Source: Symmachiella dynata (GTDB taxonomy: Bacteria > Planctomycetota > Planctomycetia > Planctomycetales > Planctomycetaceae). Taken from it: DNA of 64,000 nucleotides. Below, in pieces: positions 30,125-40,288 of this stretch. How positions within the stretch are numbered: the first letter of the stretch is position 1; each line of letters begins with the position of its first letter. The DNA is taken from positions 248,001 through 312,000 of the forward strand of contig NZ_CP036276.1 of assembly GCF_007747995.1 (NCBI RefSeq), in the 5' to 3' direction. Below the pieces are notes generated by a model, which saw nothing but the letters and a program-made list of their open reading frames with translations, searched no databases and was not told where the DNA came from. The translations under genes and the position numbers were made by a program.

Positions 30125-31102
30125 ATGAATCGTCCTCATTGGAATTGTCGCTACCGAGCGACAAGGATTGCAGCCGGAATGATTGCGGCGATTCTGGTCG
30201 GAACATTCTGCGTAACTGTCTGCGCAGCGGAGGAGGCGCGTCCGGATGCGAAACGGGCCTTTGGGTATCTCGCGCAAATCTGCCGCATCGGTCCTCGAAT
30301 CAGTGGCTCGCGGGGCATGATGCGGCAACAGCAGTTGATCGGCAAGCATTTTGCCGCATTCGATTGCGAGGTGAAGTATCAGCCGTTTGATGTTCGTCAT
30401 CCGCTGACCGGTAATCCCGTGCGGATGAACAACATCATCATCTCCTGGAATCCAGAGGTCAAAGAGCGGTTGCTCCTGTGTTGTCATTACGACACCCGCC
30501 CACTGCCGGATCGTGATCGTGATGCCAATCAACGTCAGCAAGGAGTATTTTTGGGTGCAAACGACGGTGCCAGTGGAGTGGCGTTGTTCATGGAATTGGC
30601 ACACCACATGAAAAATCTCCCCGCAACATGCGGTGTCGATTTCGTGATTTTTGATGGCGAGGAACTGGTCTATGGAAATCGCGGTGAATACTTTCTGGGC
30701 TCAACGCACTTTGCCGAAAACTATCGCGACCATCCCACCGAACAGCGTTATACAGCAGGGGTCTTGGTCGACATGGTGGCCGATCGGAATCTGCGGATTT
30801 ATATGGAAAAAAACAGCCTCAAATATGCCCCCGATGTGACAAAAAGCATCTGGAAGTCAGCCGAGCAGGTGGGGGTCGACGAATTTGTGCCCCGCGCCAA
30901 ACACGAGGTTCGCGACGATCACCTGCCACTGAACGAAATCGCTAAAATCCCGACGTGCGACATCATCGATTTCGATTACCCATATTGGCATACCACGCGA
31001 GACGTACCCAACTCCTGCTCCGGCAAGAGCCTGGCCAAGGTTGCCAAAGTCTTGTTACATTGGCTGCGGACCTACCCGGTTGCCCAACCGCCGGCAAAAT
31101 AG
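30125..31102 (+). CDS. Exported M28-family peptidase / glutaminyl cyclase-like zinc enzyme
   Basis: A signal peptide (about residues 1-35) precedes an M28 fold. Zinc and catalytic motifs seen: CCHYDTRP, LGANDGASGVAL, FVIFDGEE, VLVDMVADRN and a terminal DYPYWHTTRDVPNSC. This set fits the glutaminyl-peptide cyclotransferase-like branch of M28, which either cyclises N-terminal Gln or cleaves amino acids. It is likely periplasmic. It lies downstream of the RimK operon, 292 bp away, so it is probably separate. Confidence 0.88.
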   Translation: MNRPHWNCRYRATRIAAGMIAAILVGTFCVTVCAAEEARPDAKRAFGYLAQICRIGPRISGSRGMMRQQQLIGKHFAAFDCEVKYQPFDVRHPLTGNPVRMNNIIISWNPEVKERLLLCCHYDTRPLPDRDRDANQRQQGVFLGANDGASGVALFMELAHHMKNLPATCGVDFVIFDGEELVYGNRGEYFLGSTHFAENYRDHPTEQRYTAGVLVDMVADRNLRIYMEKNSLKYAPDVTKSIWKSAEQVGVDEFVPRAKHEVRDDHLPLNEIAKIPTCDIIDFDYPYWHTTRDVPNSCSGKSLAKVAKVLLHWLRTYPVAQPPAK

Positions 31103-31193
31103 CGATCGAATTACAGATGCGGGTCCCGCAGGAACTGTCGCGATCATTCGGCGTCGCATCCAAATTCTCAAACGTAACGACCAATAACTAACG

Positions 31194-31421
31194 ATGCCCC
31201 CGAACGACCAGATTTTTATGGGAACGGCGATCGTGTTGAGTTGCGCTGCCGGCTTATATCACCATCGCTGGTTCTTGGAGCAGACTCCCAAAGGGCAACG
31301 CTTGGTCCGTCGTTTTGGCGATTCGGGGGGAGCCTGGGTATTGCGGGGACTGTTGATTTTTGGCATCGTCCTGGGAGGATTGTTGGCGATGGGAGTGATT
31401 CATCCCGTCCAGTGGGATTAG
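31194..31421 (+). CDS. Small two-helix membrane protein, hypothetical
   Basis: The 75-residue protein has two hydrophobic segments, near residues 8-22 and 48-68, separated by a charged loop (EQTPKGQRLVRRFG). It lies between the M28 peptidase gene and groES in the same direction. I do not recognise a family. Confidence 0.6.
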   Translation: MPPNDQIFMGTAIVLSCAAGLYHHRWFLEQTPKGQRLVRRFGDSGGAWVLRGLLIFGIVLGGLLAMGVIHPVQWD

Positions 31422-31680
31422 AAACCGCTGGAATTCGTCGATTGGGACGTGATTCGCAACAGTTTTCATGATATGCGGTTGCGGCGATTCCCGGCTTGTC
31501 GGTTCGGTTGGGGTGACGGTATTTCGCTGACTCAACTCAGGTAGGGGCTAGCCTTGAGGCGATTGGACCATTACAGTTAAACATATACACGTGGCTCGGA
31601 ATCAACGACTGAAATCGACGCAGAGCCGAGTTACTCATAGCCGCGAACTTTAAAGAGTTCGTTCGAGGAGAAATATTCGT

Positions 31681-31968
31681 ATGAAGGTTGTTCCCTTGGG
31701 AGACAAGGTGGTTGTCAAACGGTTGGATGCCGAAGCGATCACCAGCGGTGGGATCGTCTTGCCGGATAGTGCGCAACAGAAACCGGCGGAGGGCCGCATT
31801 CTCAGTGTGGGAGACGGAGTTCTCTTGAAAGATGGTAGCCGCGCCGACCCGCAGGTCAGCGAAGGCGACCGTGTAATGTTTTCCAGCTATGCCGGGACGG
31901 AAGTCTCCGTCGACGGGCAAGAGCTATTGATCATGAATGAATCAGACATCCTGGCCGTGATTTCCTAA
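31681..31968 (+). CDS. groES: Co-chaperonin GroES (no groEL adjacent)
   Basis: The 95-residue protein shows the GroES pattern VPLGDKVVVKRLDAEAITSGGIVLPDSAQ (mobile loop), then EGRILSVGDG and EGDRVMFSSYAGTEV and LLIMNESDILAVI. GroES caps the GroEL barrel. GAGGAG lies about ten bases upstream of the ATG. A small dyad (CGAACT / AGTTCG) sits in the leader; no CIRCE element is present. The next gene is unrelated, so GroEL must be encoded elsewhere. Confidence 0.95.
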   Translation: MKVVPLGDKVVVKRLDAEAITSGGIVLPDSAQQKPAEGRILSVGDGVLLKDGSRADPQVSEGDRVMFSSYAGTEVSVDGQELLIMNESDILAVIS

Positions 31969-32016
31969 TCGCGTTCGTCGGATATGATTTTCGCTGTTAA
32001 GTCGCTCAGTTAAGAA

Positions 32017-33183
32017 ATGAGGCCGATTGTGAAGCTCAACACATACGTTTCAGCCGTTTTAGTCGCCGGCGCTGTTCTGTTGGTTCCATTTGTCACAATG
32101 GCAACCGCTGCCGCCGCCGAGGAGGGTCCCGCCGTCAAAATGGTCGGCCCTCAACTCGACGCACTCAAAAAATCACGCGCACAGGCCACGAAATTCCTCC
32201 GCGCCAGTCAGGCCGACGATGGCAGTTGGACCTCGCCGATGGCCACAGGCATAACTGCCTTGGTCACGACGTCACTACTGCGCAGCGACGTGCCGGTCGA
32301 TGACCCGATGGTCGCCAAGGCACTGAAAAATTTGGAAGGTTTCATCCAAAAGGATGGCGGAATCTATTTCGATCAGTCGAACCACCGCAACTATGAAACC
32401 AGCATCTGCGTATTAGCATTTGACGCCGCCAATGCCGATGGTCGCTATGACAAGACGTTGGCCGGAGCTGCGAAATTTTTGCGTGGCTTGCAGTGGGACG
32501 AAGACGAAGGCTTAACAAAGTCGGACGATAGCTATGGTGGCGCTGGGTACGGCAGCCACGAACGGCCGGACCTATCGAACACGCAGTTTTTTATGGAAGC
32601 GTTAAAAGCGACCGGCGCCGGCGAAGATGATCCCAATATCCAAAACGCATTGCTGTTTGTTTCGCGGTGCCAGAATCTGGAATCGCAATACAACACGACG
32701 AAGTTTGCGTCAAAGATCAATGACGGCGGCTTTTATTACACAATTGCCGCCGGCGGAACTTCGCAGGCGGGTGTTGAGCCCAATGGCGGATTGCGTTCCT
32801 ATGGCAGCATGACCTACGCCGGACTCAAGAGCATGGTGTACGCCGGACTGGATGCGGAAGACAAGCGCGTCAAAGCCGCGCTGCAATGGATTACGGACCA
32901 CTATACGGTGTCCGAAAACCCCGGCATGAAACAAATGGGCGTGTTTTATTACTACCACACGTTCGCCAAGACGCTGGACACTTTGGATCTGCAGATGCTG
33001 GAAGACAAGGAGGGCGGCAAGCACGATTGGCGCAAGGAGTTGGCCGAGATATTGATGCAACGGCAACTCGAGAACGGGAGCTGGTTGAACACCACGCCGC
33101 GGTGGTACGAAGGGGACCCGAATCTGGCGACCGCTTATTCGCTGTTGGCCTTGAGCTATTGTCAGCCTCAACCGGTCAAATAG
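32017..33183 (+). CDS. Exported prenyltransferase/squalene cyclase-like repeat protein
   Basis: A signal peptide precedes an alpha-toroid of repeated helix units with motifs such as [43 protein letters not shown] and [19 protein letters not shown], which match the QW-type repeats of prenyltransferase and terpene-cyclase folds. No DXDD-type cyclase motif was seen, so a catalytic role is unproven. Similar exported proteins are common in planctomycetes. The start is an ATG at 32017. Confidence 0.82.
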   Translation: MRPIVKLNTYVSAVLVAGAVLLVPFVTMATAAAAEEGPAVKMVGPQLDALKKSRAQATKFLRASQADDGSWTSPMATGITALVTTSLLRSDVPVDDPMVAKALKNLEGFIQKDGGIYFDQSNHRNYETSICVLAFDAANADGRYDKTLAGAAKFLRGLQWDEDEGLTKSDDSYGGAGYGSHERPDLSNTQFFMEALKATGAGEDDPNIQNALLFVSRCQNLESQYNTTKFASKINDGGFYYTIAAGGTSQAGVEPNGGLRSYGSMTYAGLKSMVYAGLDAEDKRVKAALQWITDHYTVSENPGMKQMGVFYYYHTFAKTLDTLDLQMLEDKEGGKHDWRKELAEILMQRQLENGSWLNTTPRWYEGDPNLATAYSLLALSYCQPQPVK

Positions 33184-33214
33184 GCGGTTGCAGAGCACGG
33201 GACCGATTTTCGCC

Positions 33215-34399
33215 ATGCGCATTGTTGAATTGATCGCCCGTCACGTTCGCATTCCGCTGAAAAAGAAGATCGAACACGCTTCGCATGTTCGTCGTGAAAA
33301 CGACACGCTGGTCGTCAGTTGCCGTCTCGATGACGGCAGCCTCGGCTGGGGCGAAGGGCTACCGCGTCCCTATGTCACCGGCGAAACAATCGAAACCGCC
33401 CTGGGCCAATTCTCGGAGACCGACTGGCGGACGCAACTCGCGGATGATTTCGACAGCCTCGCCGACGTAGTTTCACTCTGCCAGCGGATCAAATTGGCCG
33501 GCAGCCCTGACGGCGGGCAGCGCGATTGTTTTGGCCATTCAGTTCGCTGCGCGGTGGAGTTGAGCATTCTCGACGCAGTCGGCCGCGCGACGGAGACTCC
33601 GTTGTCGAAAGTCACTACGCTGGTCCCCGAATCGATGCCGATCCGCGAAGCACGCGACGAGGTCCGCTATAGCGGCGTGATCACCGCGATGGGTGGCATC
33701 AAAAAAACAATTCGGGCGGCCGCCATGCGTCTCTACGGTTTTCCCGACATCAAATTAAAAGTCGGCATGGACGGAGCCAACGACCCGGCTGCCGTGGCTT
33801 TGATGCGGCGCGTGTTTGGACCGGACCGTGATCTACGCATCGATGCCAACGAAGCCTGGACGTGTGACAACCTCGAGGACAAACTAAGCCCATTGTTGCC
33901 GCATGGCATTAGCAGCGTCGAACAACCGGTGCCGCACGCCGCCGTCGACGGTCTGGCTGCGATCCGCCCACGGCTCGATGTGCCGATCATGTTGGACGAA
34001 TCGCTGTGCGGCTTAGACGACGGACACCGTGCCATCGAACGGGGCACCTGCGATCTATTCAACCTGCGCCTCTCCAAGTGTGGCGGTTATATCAACTCTA
34101 TAAAATTAGCGGCGTTGGCCCACAACGCGGGGCTGGGGTATCAATTGGGATGCCAAGTGGGAGAAACCGGAATCCTCTCCGCTGCCGGACGGCATTTTGC
34201 GGCATCGATTGGCGGTATTCGTTGGGTCGAAGGGAGTTACGACCGGCATCTCGTCAAGGAACGGCTGACGGTCGAAGACCTGACATTCAAAAGCGGAGGC
34301 CGCGCCCCGGCGCTCATCGGGGCAGGATTGGGCGTGAATATTGACCGTGCAGCCGTAGAGCGCGTGACATTGCGCGAGGAACATCGTCCAATAGGGTGA
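33215..34399 (+). CDS. Enolase-superfamily enzyme (mandelate racemase/muconate cycloisomerase group)
   Basis: Key residues of the superfamily are visible: IKLKVGMDG (Lys pair), the metal ligands in RIDANEAW, SVEQPV and IMLDESL, and the Lys in LRLSKCGG on the opposite face, followed by GCQVGETGIL. This Lys/Lys arrangement fits the muconate-cycloisomerase or dipeptide-epimerase group. The substrate is undetermined. The ATG at 33215 is preferred over 33188 because the family begins with a short beta strand (MRIVELIARHVRIPL). Confidence 0.87.
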   Translation: MRIVELIARHVRIPLKKKIEHASHVRRENDTLVVSCRLDDGSLGWGEGLPRPYVTGETIETALGQFSETDWRTQLADDFDSLADVVSLCQRIKLAGSPDGGQRDCFGHSVRCAVELSILDAVGRATETPLSKVTTLVPESMPIREARDEVRYSGVITAMGGIKKTIRAAAMRLYGFPDIKLKVGMDGANDPAAVALMRRVFGPDRDLRIDANEAWTCDNLEDKLSPLLPHGISSVEQPVPHAAVDGLAAIRPRLDVPIMLDESLCGLDDGHRAIERGTCDLFNLRLSKCGGYINSIKLAALAHNAGLGYQLGCQVGETGILSAAGRHFAASIGGIRWVEGSYDRHLVKERLTVEDLTFKSGGRAPALIGAGLGVNIDRAAVERVTLREEHRPIG

Positions 34400-34535
34400 A
34401 AAGGAAATCTGCCCGGCCGAGAAGTACCGATTTTGGGCAGCCGATTCCTATCGTTTTCCCCATCACAACCCGGCATCGCTGGGTGGGAAAACATCGATTG
34501 CGTCGTTCCTTCCCCCCCCCTAAACGAATCGTTCC

Positions 34536-35450
34536 ATGCCACAAACACGCAAACCGGCCGCTGAGTGGGTGGCGATTCAGGCAAATCCCAAAGCGGGGTC
34601 CGGCGCCCAGCGCGAACAGGTCGGCCTGCTTGTTGACTCATTGCGCGAACAGGGGCTGCGACCACTGTTGTTCAAAAACCGTGACCGCCTCAGCCATGTT
34701 TTGACAAACCCGGAGTTAAAAAGCCGTTTGCGGTGCATAGTTGCGGCGGGTGGGGATGGGACGGTCGGCGACGTTCTGCATCGATATCCAGGGTGTCCGA
34801 TCTCGATTTTGCCCTTGGGGACCGAGAATTTGCTGGCCCGCTACCTGGGAATCCCCCGTTGCGGACGCTCCGTGGGGGAGATTATTGCAGCCGGCCATGT
34901 GCGAACCGTGGACCTAGCCAGCGTGGGCGATCGGCGTTTTTCTTTGATGGCCAGCATCGGTTTCGACGCGGAAGTGGTGCATCGGCTGGACGCAATTCGC
35001 ACGGGGCACGTCCGGAGGGCAAGTTATCTCAAACCAATTTGGGATTCTTTGCGTAGTTACCAATATCCCGATTTGCGAATCCGACTCGACGACGATCCGC
35101 AAACGTATACGGCAAAACTGGTCATGGTTGTTAACATCAATGCGTATGCCTTAGGAATCCAACCCGCTCAGTCGGCTCGTGACGACGATGGCCTGCTGGA
35201 GGTGTTATTATTTGAGCGAGGCTCAACGTTCCAAATGTTGCGGTACTTTTATAAGGTGATGCGAGGCACACATGAGTCGTTGGTGGACATACGCAGACTA
35301 CGGGCATCGCGGATTCATGTAGAATCCGATGGCGCGGTCCCCGTACAAATCGACGGTGATCCAGCCGGCACGACCCCGGTGGATATCCGCGTCTTGCCTG
35401 CGGCGGCTCAATTCGTTGCCCCCGCGAGCAGGGTAAAAGTCACGACATAA
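34536..35450 (+). CDS. Diacylglycerol kinase-family lipid kinase
   Basis: The catalytic glycine loop [13 protein letters not shown] (about residues 69-81) and [13 protein letters not shown] are typical of the DAGK catalytic domain. Later [15 protein letters not shown] and [13 protein letters not shown] match the second domain. These kinases phosphorylate lipids such as diacylglycerol or sphingoid bases. It lies just upstream of kdsA, 28 bp apart, which suggests a shared envelope-lipid context. Confidence 0.9.
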   Translation: MPQTRKPAAEWVAIQANPKAGSGAQREQVGLLVDSLREQGLRPLLFKNRDRLSHVLTNPELKSRLRCIVAAGGDGTVGDVLHRYPGCPISILPLGTENLLARYLGIPRCGRSVGEIIAAGHVRTVDLASVGDRRFSLMASIGFDAEVVHRLDAIRTGHVRRASYLKPIWDSLRSYQYPDLRIRLDDDPQTYTAKLVMVVNINAYALGIQPAQSARDDDGLLEVLLFERGSTFQMLRYFYKVMRGTHESLVDIRRLRASRIHVESDGAVPVQIDGDPAGTTPVDIRVLPAAAQFVAPASRVKVTT

Positions 35451-35478
35451 ACTTATTGATTCGAAACAGGAACGATCC

Positions 35479-36327
35479 ATGCCGGAGAATCCGGTCAGCA
35501 TTGGCAACTTCAGCTGCGGCGGAGACAATCCGTTGGTGTTCATCGCCGGTCCTTGCGTGATTGAGTCGGAAGAATCGACCTTAGCGATCGCTGTCCGTTT
35601 GGCGGAAATTGCCGCGGAACTGAATATTCCGTTGGTCTTCAAGGCAAGCTTTGACAAAGCCAACCGCACGAGTCTCGATAGTTTCCGCGGGCCTGGTCTG
35701 GAGAAAGGCTTGGCGATCTTGGCCCGGATTGCCGCAGCAACCGGACTGCCCGTCACGACTGACATCCATACGGCCGAACAGGCGGAGCCGGCTGCGGAAG
35801 TCTGCACGATTCTACAAATCCCCGCATTTTTAGCGCGGCAAACCGACTTGGTCGTCGCTGCGGCACAAGCCACCGCGCGACACGGCGGCGTGGTGAATAT
35901 CAAGAAACCCCAATTCGTTGCTCCCGAGGACATGGTTCACGCCGTTAAGAAATGTGAAGCGGCCGGCAATGGGCGTATCATGCTGACCGAGCGGGGAACG
36001 ACGTTTGGCTATGGCCGGTTGGTGAACGACATGCGGTCGGTTCCGATTATGCAATCGCTGGGAACGCCGGTGATTTATGATGCGACGCACAGCGTGCAAT
36101 TGCCGGGAGGCAGCACGACGGGTGGACAACGGGAAATGGTTCCACCCCTGGCCCGCGCAGCCGTAGCTGCCGGCTGTGATGGTCTCTTTTTCGAAACACA
36201 TCCCGATCCTGATCGGGCGCTCAGCGATGGTCCGAACATGGTTCCACTGAGTGAGGTCTCCCAATTTCTCAGCCCGCTATTGCGCATTCGTGAGGTCATC
36301 ACGGCCAATCCGCCGCTCAAATCATAA
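35479..36327 (+). CDS. kdsA: 3-deoxy-8-phosphooctulonate synthase
   Basis: The 282-residue protein has the KdsA signature [60 protein letters not shown] (here [14 protein letters not shown]) and [11 protein letters not shown]. It condenses phosphoenolpyruvate with arabinose 5-phosphate to form KDO 8-phosphate for lipopolysaccharide. AGGA precedes the ATG at good spacing. Its presence argues for lipid A-KDO synthesis in this organism. Confidence 0.96.
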   Translation: MPENPVSIGNFSCGGDNPLVFIAGPCVIESEESTLAIAVRLAEIAAELNIPLVFKASFDKANRTSLDSFRGPGLEKGLAILARIAAATGLPVTTDIHTAEQAEPAAEVCTILQIPAFLARQTDLVVAAAQATARHGGVVNIKKPQFVAPEDMVHAVKKCEAAGNGRIMLTERGTTFGYGRLVNDMRSVPIMQSLGTPVIYDATHSVQLPGGSTTGGQREMVPPLARAAVAAGCDGLFFETHPDPDRALSDGPNMVPLSEVSQFLSPLLRIREVITANPPLKS

Positions 36328-36438
36328 CCCCTCGATGTGGCGTGGGTGTTCTTTATTGATCGTTGTCTCTTTATCTGTCATTCTCAATGTATGGTCACTT
36401 CAATGGTTGATTACGACGTCGTTTCCGGAGAAAAAACG

Positions 36439-38205
36439 GTGCATGCTACCCGCTGCTCATTTCACGTTGTCGCACTGTTTCTGGCCGGTTTGTGTGTGCT
36501 TGGCTGCGGCGGAGGCAAGCAGGCTACGCCGGGATCGAATACGGCGGCAACGAACGGTGGCGGTGAAAACGAAGTCACCAACGAATTGCTGTTTAGCGCC
36601 GTTTCGCAATTGGATGTTGAGAGTTTAGGAATCAGCACCGATCCCGAATCGGCCATCTCGTTGATCAATCAGGCCTTTGTGCTTTCCACGGAAGAAATGG
36701 GTGAAATCACAGAGGCCGCGAGCAATTCCTGGAGCGGATTGCTCTCCGAAGCAGAACGAAACTTTGCCTCCGGTCAGGAATTCTCAACGCGCGATGGGCT
36801 CCACATGTGGGATGCATTGTTGTCGCGGGATCTGGCCTATGTTGCCTCCGGCAGTGGCGAGACGGAACTTGAGCAAGCCAATGCCCTGTTCAAATTTGTG
36901 GTCCGCAATTTGTCGTTGGCAGATCGCCACCCCAGCGACTTGCCGCTCACGCTCCAAGAAATCTGGATGGCCGGCCATGCGACCGCCGCCGATCGCGCCT
37001 GGGCATTTGGTTCGTTGTTACGGCAATTGGATATCGATAGCGTGCTGCTGGCGCCAGCGGATGGAGACGATGCAGCGACGCAACCGTTTCTCGTGGGTGT
37101 GATGTTGGATGGCAAGGTCTATTTGTACGATCCGCGACTGGGACTGGCGATTCCTTCTGCCGATGGAAACAGCACCGCCACATTGAGCGAAGTGCTCGCC
37201 CAGCCTGAGTTGCTATCCGCCCTTTCCGTCAGCGACGATCGTCCCTATCCCCTCACAGCGGAACAGCTAAAAACGGCACGCGTGATGTTGATCGGTGATT
37301 CGGCCTATTGGGCGCTACGGATGCGAGCATTAGAAAAGGCATTCATCGGGAATGATCGCGTTCGGTTGTACGACGGCCTGCAGGATGATGCCGATCAGCC
37401 GGGGCTTGTCAGCCGAGTTGTCCAAGCGGGTGGGGATCTGTGGGATCGCGAGTCGGTTTCCGTGTGGGATTATCCCGAAAGCCAATTGGCCGGCCACGCC
37501 TCGATGTCACTTTCGCAGCAAGATGCTTTACGGACTGTCAAAGATTCGTGGAAAGCGGGTTGGCAGGAGGAAGGGGACGATTTCTCTCGCCAAGATGGGG
37601 TCACGTCCGCCAGTCAATTCGCTGCTCGTTTGCGGCAACTGATGGGGGATTATCAGGGGGCGATCAAGTTGTACGTCCAAATCGGCAAGACAAATCGCGA
37701 CTTTCAAAAACTGCAAAAAGGTGAGGTGGTCCCCCAACTGTTTCCACAACAAGACGAAGGAATCGGTTTTGATGAGGGAGAACAGGCGGAAAAGATTCGG
37801 AAAATGGAAAATACGAAACGGTTCGCAGATTTTGAGAATCGGCCTAAGGCTGAAAAAGAGGCAATGTTAAAGGGTTTGGCGCAGTACCACGCAAACAAAA
37901 TTCGCCAATATCGCAGTGCCGCAAACGACGCCGCCTATTGGGTGGGGCTTTGCCAGTTTGAATTGGATAAAATCCCCGCCTCGAAGAATACATTTGAGCT
38001 GTATTTAAAGAGCTATCCTGCGGGGAGTTGGACGACCGCAAGCCGATACGGGATTGCCCTGGGACAGGCCGCCGAAGGAGACTACGCCGCCGCGGCTGAG
38101 ACCCTGGCTGCCACACCAAAGTCCGATCCAGCGTATGATGGCCACCAAGTCCAAAGCCGACTTTGGAAACAACGCGCAGAGGCCGCTGTTGATTCCGAGA
38201 AATAA
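36439..38205 (+). CDS. Lipoprotein with degenerate transglutaminase-like domain and TPR-like C-terminus
   Basis: The N-terminus is a lipoprotein signal with lipobox LCVLGC. The middle resembles transglutaminase-like proteins (LFKFVVRNLSLAD, AADRAWAFGSLLRQLDID, KVYLYDPRLGLAIP), but the usual Cys appears replaced, so enzymatic activity is doubtful. The C-terminal third has TPR-like helices (AAYWVGLCQFELDKIPASKNTFELYLKSYP). A GTG at 36439 is chosen because GGAG lies eight bases upstream; ATG codons at 36337, 36391 and 36403 are in frame without such a site. Its role is unknown; it may be an envelope scaffold. Confidence 0.75.
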   Translation: MHATRCSFHVVALFLAGLCVLGCGGGKQATPGSNTAATNGGGENEVTNELLFSAVSQLDVESLGISTDPESAISLINQAFVLSTEEMGEITEAASNSWSGLLSEAERNFASGQEFSTRDGLHMWDALLSRDLAYVASGSGETELEQANALFKFVVRNLSLADRHPSDLPLTLQEIWMAGHATAADRAWAFGSLLRQLDIDSVLLAPADGDDAATQPFLVGVMLDGKVYLYDPRLGLAIPSADGNSTATLSEVLAQPELLSALSVSDDRPYPLTAEQLKTARVMLIGDSAYWALRMRALEKAFIGNDRVRLYDGLQDDADQPGLVSRVVQAGGDLWDRESVSVWDYPESQLAGHASMSLSQQDALRTVKDSWKAGWQEEGDDFSRQDGVTSASQFAARLRQLMGDYQGAIKLYVQIGKTNRDFQKLQKGEVVPQLFPQQDEGIGFDEGEQAEKIRKMENTKRFADFENRPKAEKEAMLKGLAQYHANKIRQYRSAANDAAYWVGLCQFELDKIPASKNTFELYLKSYPAGSWTTASRYGIALGQAAEGDYAAAAETLAATPKSDPAYDGHQVQSRLWKQRAEAAVDSEK

Positions 38206-38291
38206 CCGTGGGGACCGTCGATAAGCACGCCAGTTCAACCACCAAGTTCGTTTCACCAAACCGCCGCGCCATTGGGCACGAGGACTCTGCT

Positions 38292-39692
38292 ATGCTCTGT
38301 CGTTTAGTTGTATTGGCCATCACCATTGTCCCCTTGCTCTCCGCAACCGGTATTGCGGCGGAGTCGTTGCCAAAGAAACCGAACATCGTCTTCATCATGG
38401 CGGACGATCTGGGTTATGGCGAATTGAGTTGTTATGGGCAGAAAATTTTGCGGACGCCGAACATCGACCGGATGGCCGCCGAGGGATTGAAATTTACTGA
38501 TGTCTATGCGGGCAGCACCGTCTGTGCTCCCTCGCGCTGCGTGTTGATGACTGGCCTGCATACGGGACATTGCCGTGTTCGCGGAAATCAACGCGTGCCG
38601 CTCCGCCCCGGCGATGTCACGGTCGCTGAAGTGCTTCGCGATGCGGGATACGTCACCGGAATGTTTGGTAAATGGGGTTTGGGCGAACCGGGAACCACGG
38701 GGTTGCCGAATCGCCAAGGATTTGAGCATTGGTTCGGCTATCTGAACCAAGGCCATGCACACAACTACTATCCCGAATACTTGTGGGACAACGAACAACA
38801 ATTTCCCTTGGTCGGAAATGTCGCCGAGAAAGGTGTCGCCAGCAAAAAGGCGATCTATTCGCACGACATCGTCACGGATCGCGCACTGGGATTCCTTGAC
38901 GACGTGGGAGACAAACCATTTTTTCTCTATGTCCCGTTCACGTTACCGCACGTCAACAACGAGTTGCGGCGCGCGACCGGTGATGGCATGGAGGTCCCGA
39001 ACTACGGTCCTTATGCGAATGAAAGCTGGCCCAACCCTGAAAAAGGGCGGGCGATGATGATCCATATGCTGGACCGCGACGTGGGACGCATCATGGATAA
39101 AATTCGCCAATTGGGCCTCGATGAGAACACGCTCGTGTTTTTTACCAGTGACAACGGCGCGCAACAGGAAGGTGGCTCGAAGCTCGAGTTCTTCAATAGT
39201 TCCGGTCCGCTCCGCGGGTTCAAACGAGATCTCTACGAGGGTGGAATTCGCGTACCGATGATCGCCCGCTGGCCGGGAGTGATCGAAGCTGGGACTTTGA
39301 GCGATCTGCCCTGGGCGTTCTGGGATTTCCTACCGACAGCCGCCGAACTCGCCGGCGCCGCTGCTCCCGAAGGGATCGACGGTCTCTCGATAGTCCCCAC
39401 GCTGGTCGGCGAAGATCGTGCCGGGCATCCTCAACAGCAGCACGACGAGTTGTATTGGGAGTTCCACGAACGGGGCAGCAAACAAGCAGTCCGCCGCGGC
39501 AAATATAAAGCCGTGCGACTCTCCCCCGAATTGCCGCTCGAACTGTATAACCTCGAGACAGACCTGGGCGAAACCAACAACATCGCCGACGCACATCCCG
39601 AATTGGTGGCGGAGCTGGAAGAATATCTGGCCGGCGCACGCAGCGAATCGAAACACTGGCCGCTCAAAAAACGCCAACGCCGCCGAAAATAA
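38292..39692 (+). CDS. Exported formylglycine-dependent sulfatase
   Basis: After a signal peptide, the alkaline-phosphatase-fold sulfatase domain starts NIVFIMADDLGYGELSCYGQ with metal ligands Asp38 and Asp39. The formylglycine motif is CAPSRCVLMTG, with the modified Cys78. Later DRDVGRIMDKIRQLGL, VFFTSDNGAQ and GIRVPMIARWPG are typical. It cleaves sulfate esters, probably from sulfated glycans, and needs a formylglycine-generating enzyme encoded elsewhere. The ATG at 38292 has GAGGA upstream; the frame reaches a GTG at 38208 without a signal peptide there. Confidence 0.94.
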   Translation: MLCRLVVLAITIVPLLSATGIAAESLPKKPNIVFIMADDLGYGELSCYGQKILRTPNIDRMAAEGLKFTDVYAGSTVCAPSRCVLMTGLHTGHCRVRGNQRVPLRPGDVTVAEVLRDAGYVTGMFGKWGLGEPGTTGLPNRQGFEHWFGYLNQGHAHNYYPEYLWDNEQQFPLVGNVAEKGVASKKAIYSHDIVTDRALGFLDDVGDKPFFLYVPFTLPHVNNELRRATGDGMEVPNYGPYANESWPNPEKGRAMMIHMLDRDVGRIMDKIRQLGLDENTLVFFTSDNGAQQEGGSKLEFFNSSGPLRGFKRDLYEGGIRVPMIARWPGVIEAGTLSDLPWAFWDFLPTAAELAGAAAPEGIDGLSIVPTLVGEDRAGHPQQQHDELYWEFHERGSKQAVRRGKYKAVRLSPELPLELYNLETDLGETNNIADAHPELVAELEEYLAGARSESKHWPLKKRQRRRK

Positions 39693-39809
39693 AATGGGGC
39701 TCAACCCACCCTACAACACTATCTCCCTCTCCCTCTGCAACAAATTGCATCTATACAAGGGGAACCAATCATCGGGTGGCAGCGATTGCCAACGGCAATC
39801 GGTGTGCCG

Positions 39810-39940
39810 TAGGCACAAGAAGCAGCAGTTTCAGCTGTCCCTGCCGATGAGACTTTACTCGTTTCAGAGCGCGGGAATTGCGGCTTCGTGCGGGCTGCGC
39901 CCGCCCCGATTGCTGCCGCAATCGCGGCTACCCCGAACTC
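39810..39940 (+). repeat. Imperfect direct repeat, copy A
   Basis: This 131-bp intergenic segment aligns with copy B at 40106-40234 in the same orientation. Shared blocks include GCACAAGA(A/C)GCAGCAGT, GAGCGCGG, GCGGCTTC, TGCGGGCTGCGCCCGCCCCG and ATCGCGGCTACCCC. It contains a GC-rich dyad (CGGGC...GCCCG) able to form a hairpin. The roughly 600-bp gap 39693-40288 holds nothing else I can identify. Confidence 0.75.
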
Positions 39941-40105
39941 TATACCATCCGAACACTTGCTTGATTACTTATCTCGTAGATGCAATTGATTGCTCTGGGA
40001 GAGGGCCGGGGTGAGGGTTTTCGCACCACAAGCGATTCTCCACTTCACCCCAAAAACTGCCTACCCCTTTGAGCACCGGCAGTTCCCCGAGGGAGGGCAA
40101 CGCAA

Positions 40106-40234
40106 TAGCACAAGACGCAGCAGTATCAGCGATCTCTGCCATCGAGAATTTGCTGGTTATAGAGCGCGGAAATGGCGGCTTCTTGCGGGCTGCGCCCGCC
40201 CCGATGTCTGCGCCATCGCGGCTACCCCAAACTC
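40106..40234 (+). repeat. Imperfect direct repeat, copy B
   Basis: Second copy of the element at 39810-39940, about 165 bp downstream of it and in the same orientation, just before the 3' end of the deacetylase-like gene. Divergence is spread along its length, with the core TGCGGGCTGCGCCCGCCCCG kept intact. Confidence 0.75.
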
Positions 40235-40288
40235 CTTGCCGTCTTACAGGCAAAGGTACCTTGCAATGCAACCGAGGCCTGCGATGTG

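Noticed and set aside
31601-31680. Possible CIRCE heat-shock operator before groES
   Set aside because: The TTAGCACTC-N9-GAGTGCTAA pattern is absent; only a 6-bp dyad of different sequence is seen.
39796-39811. Sigma-54-like GGCAA-N5-GTGCCG on the minus strand
   Set aside because: TTGCC lacks the W base, the first base is C, it lies in a repeat, and it faces the end of a convergent gene.
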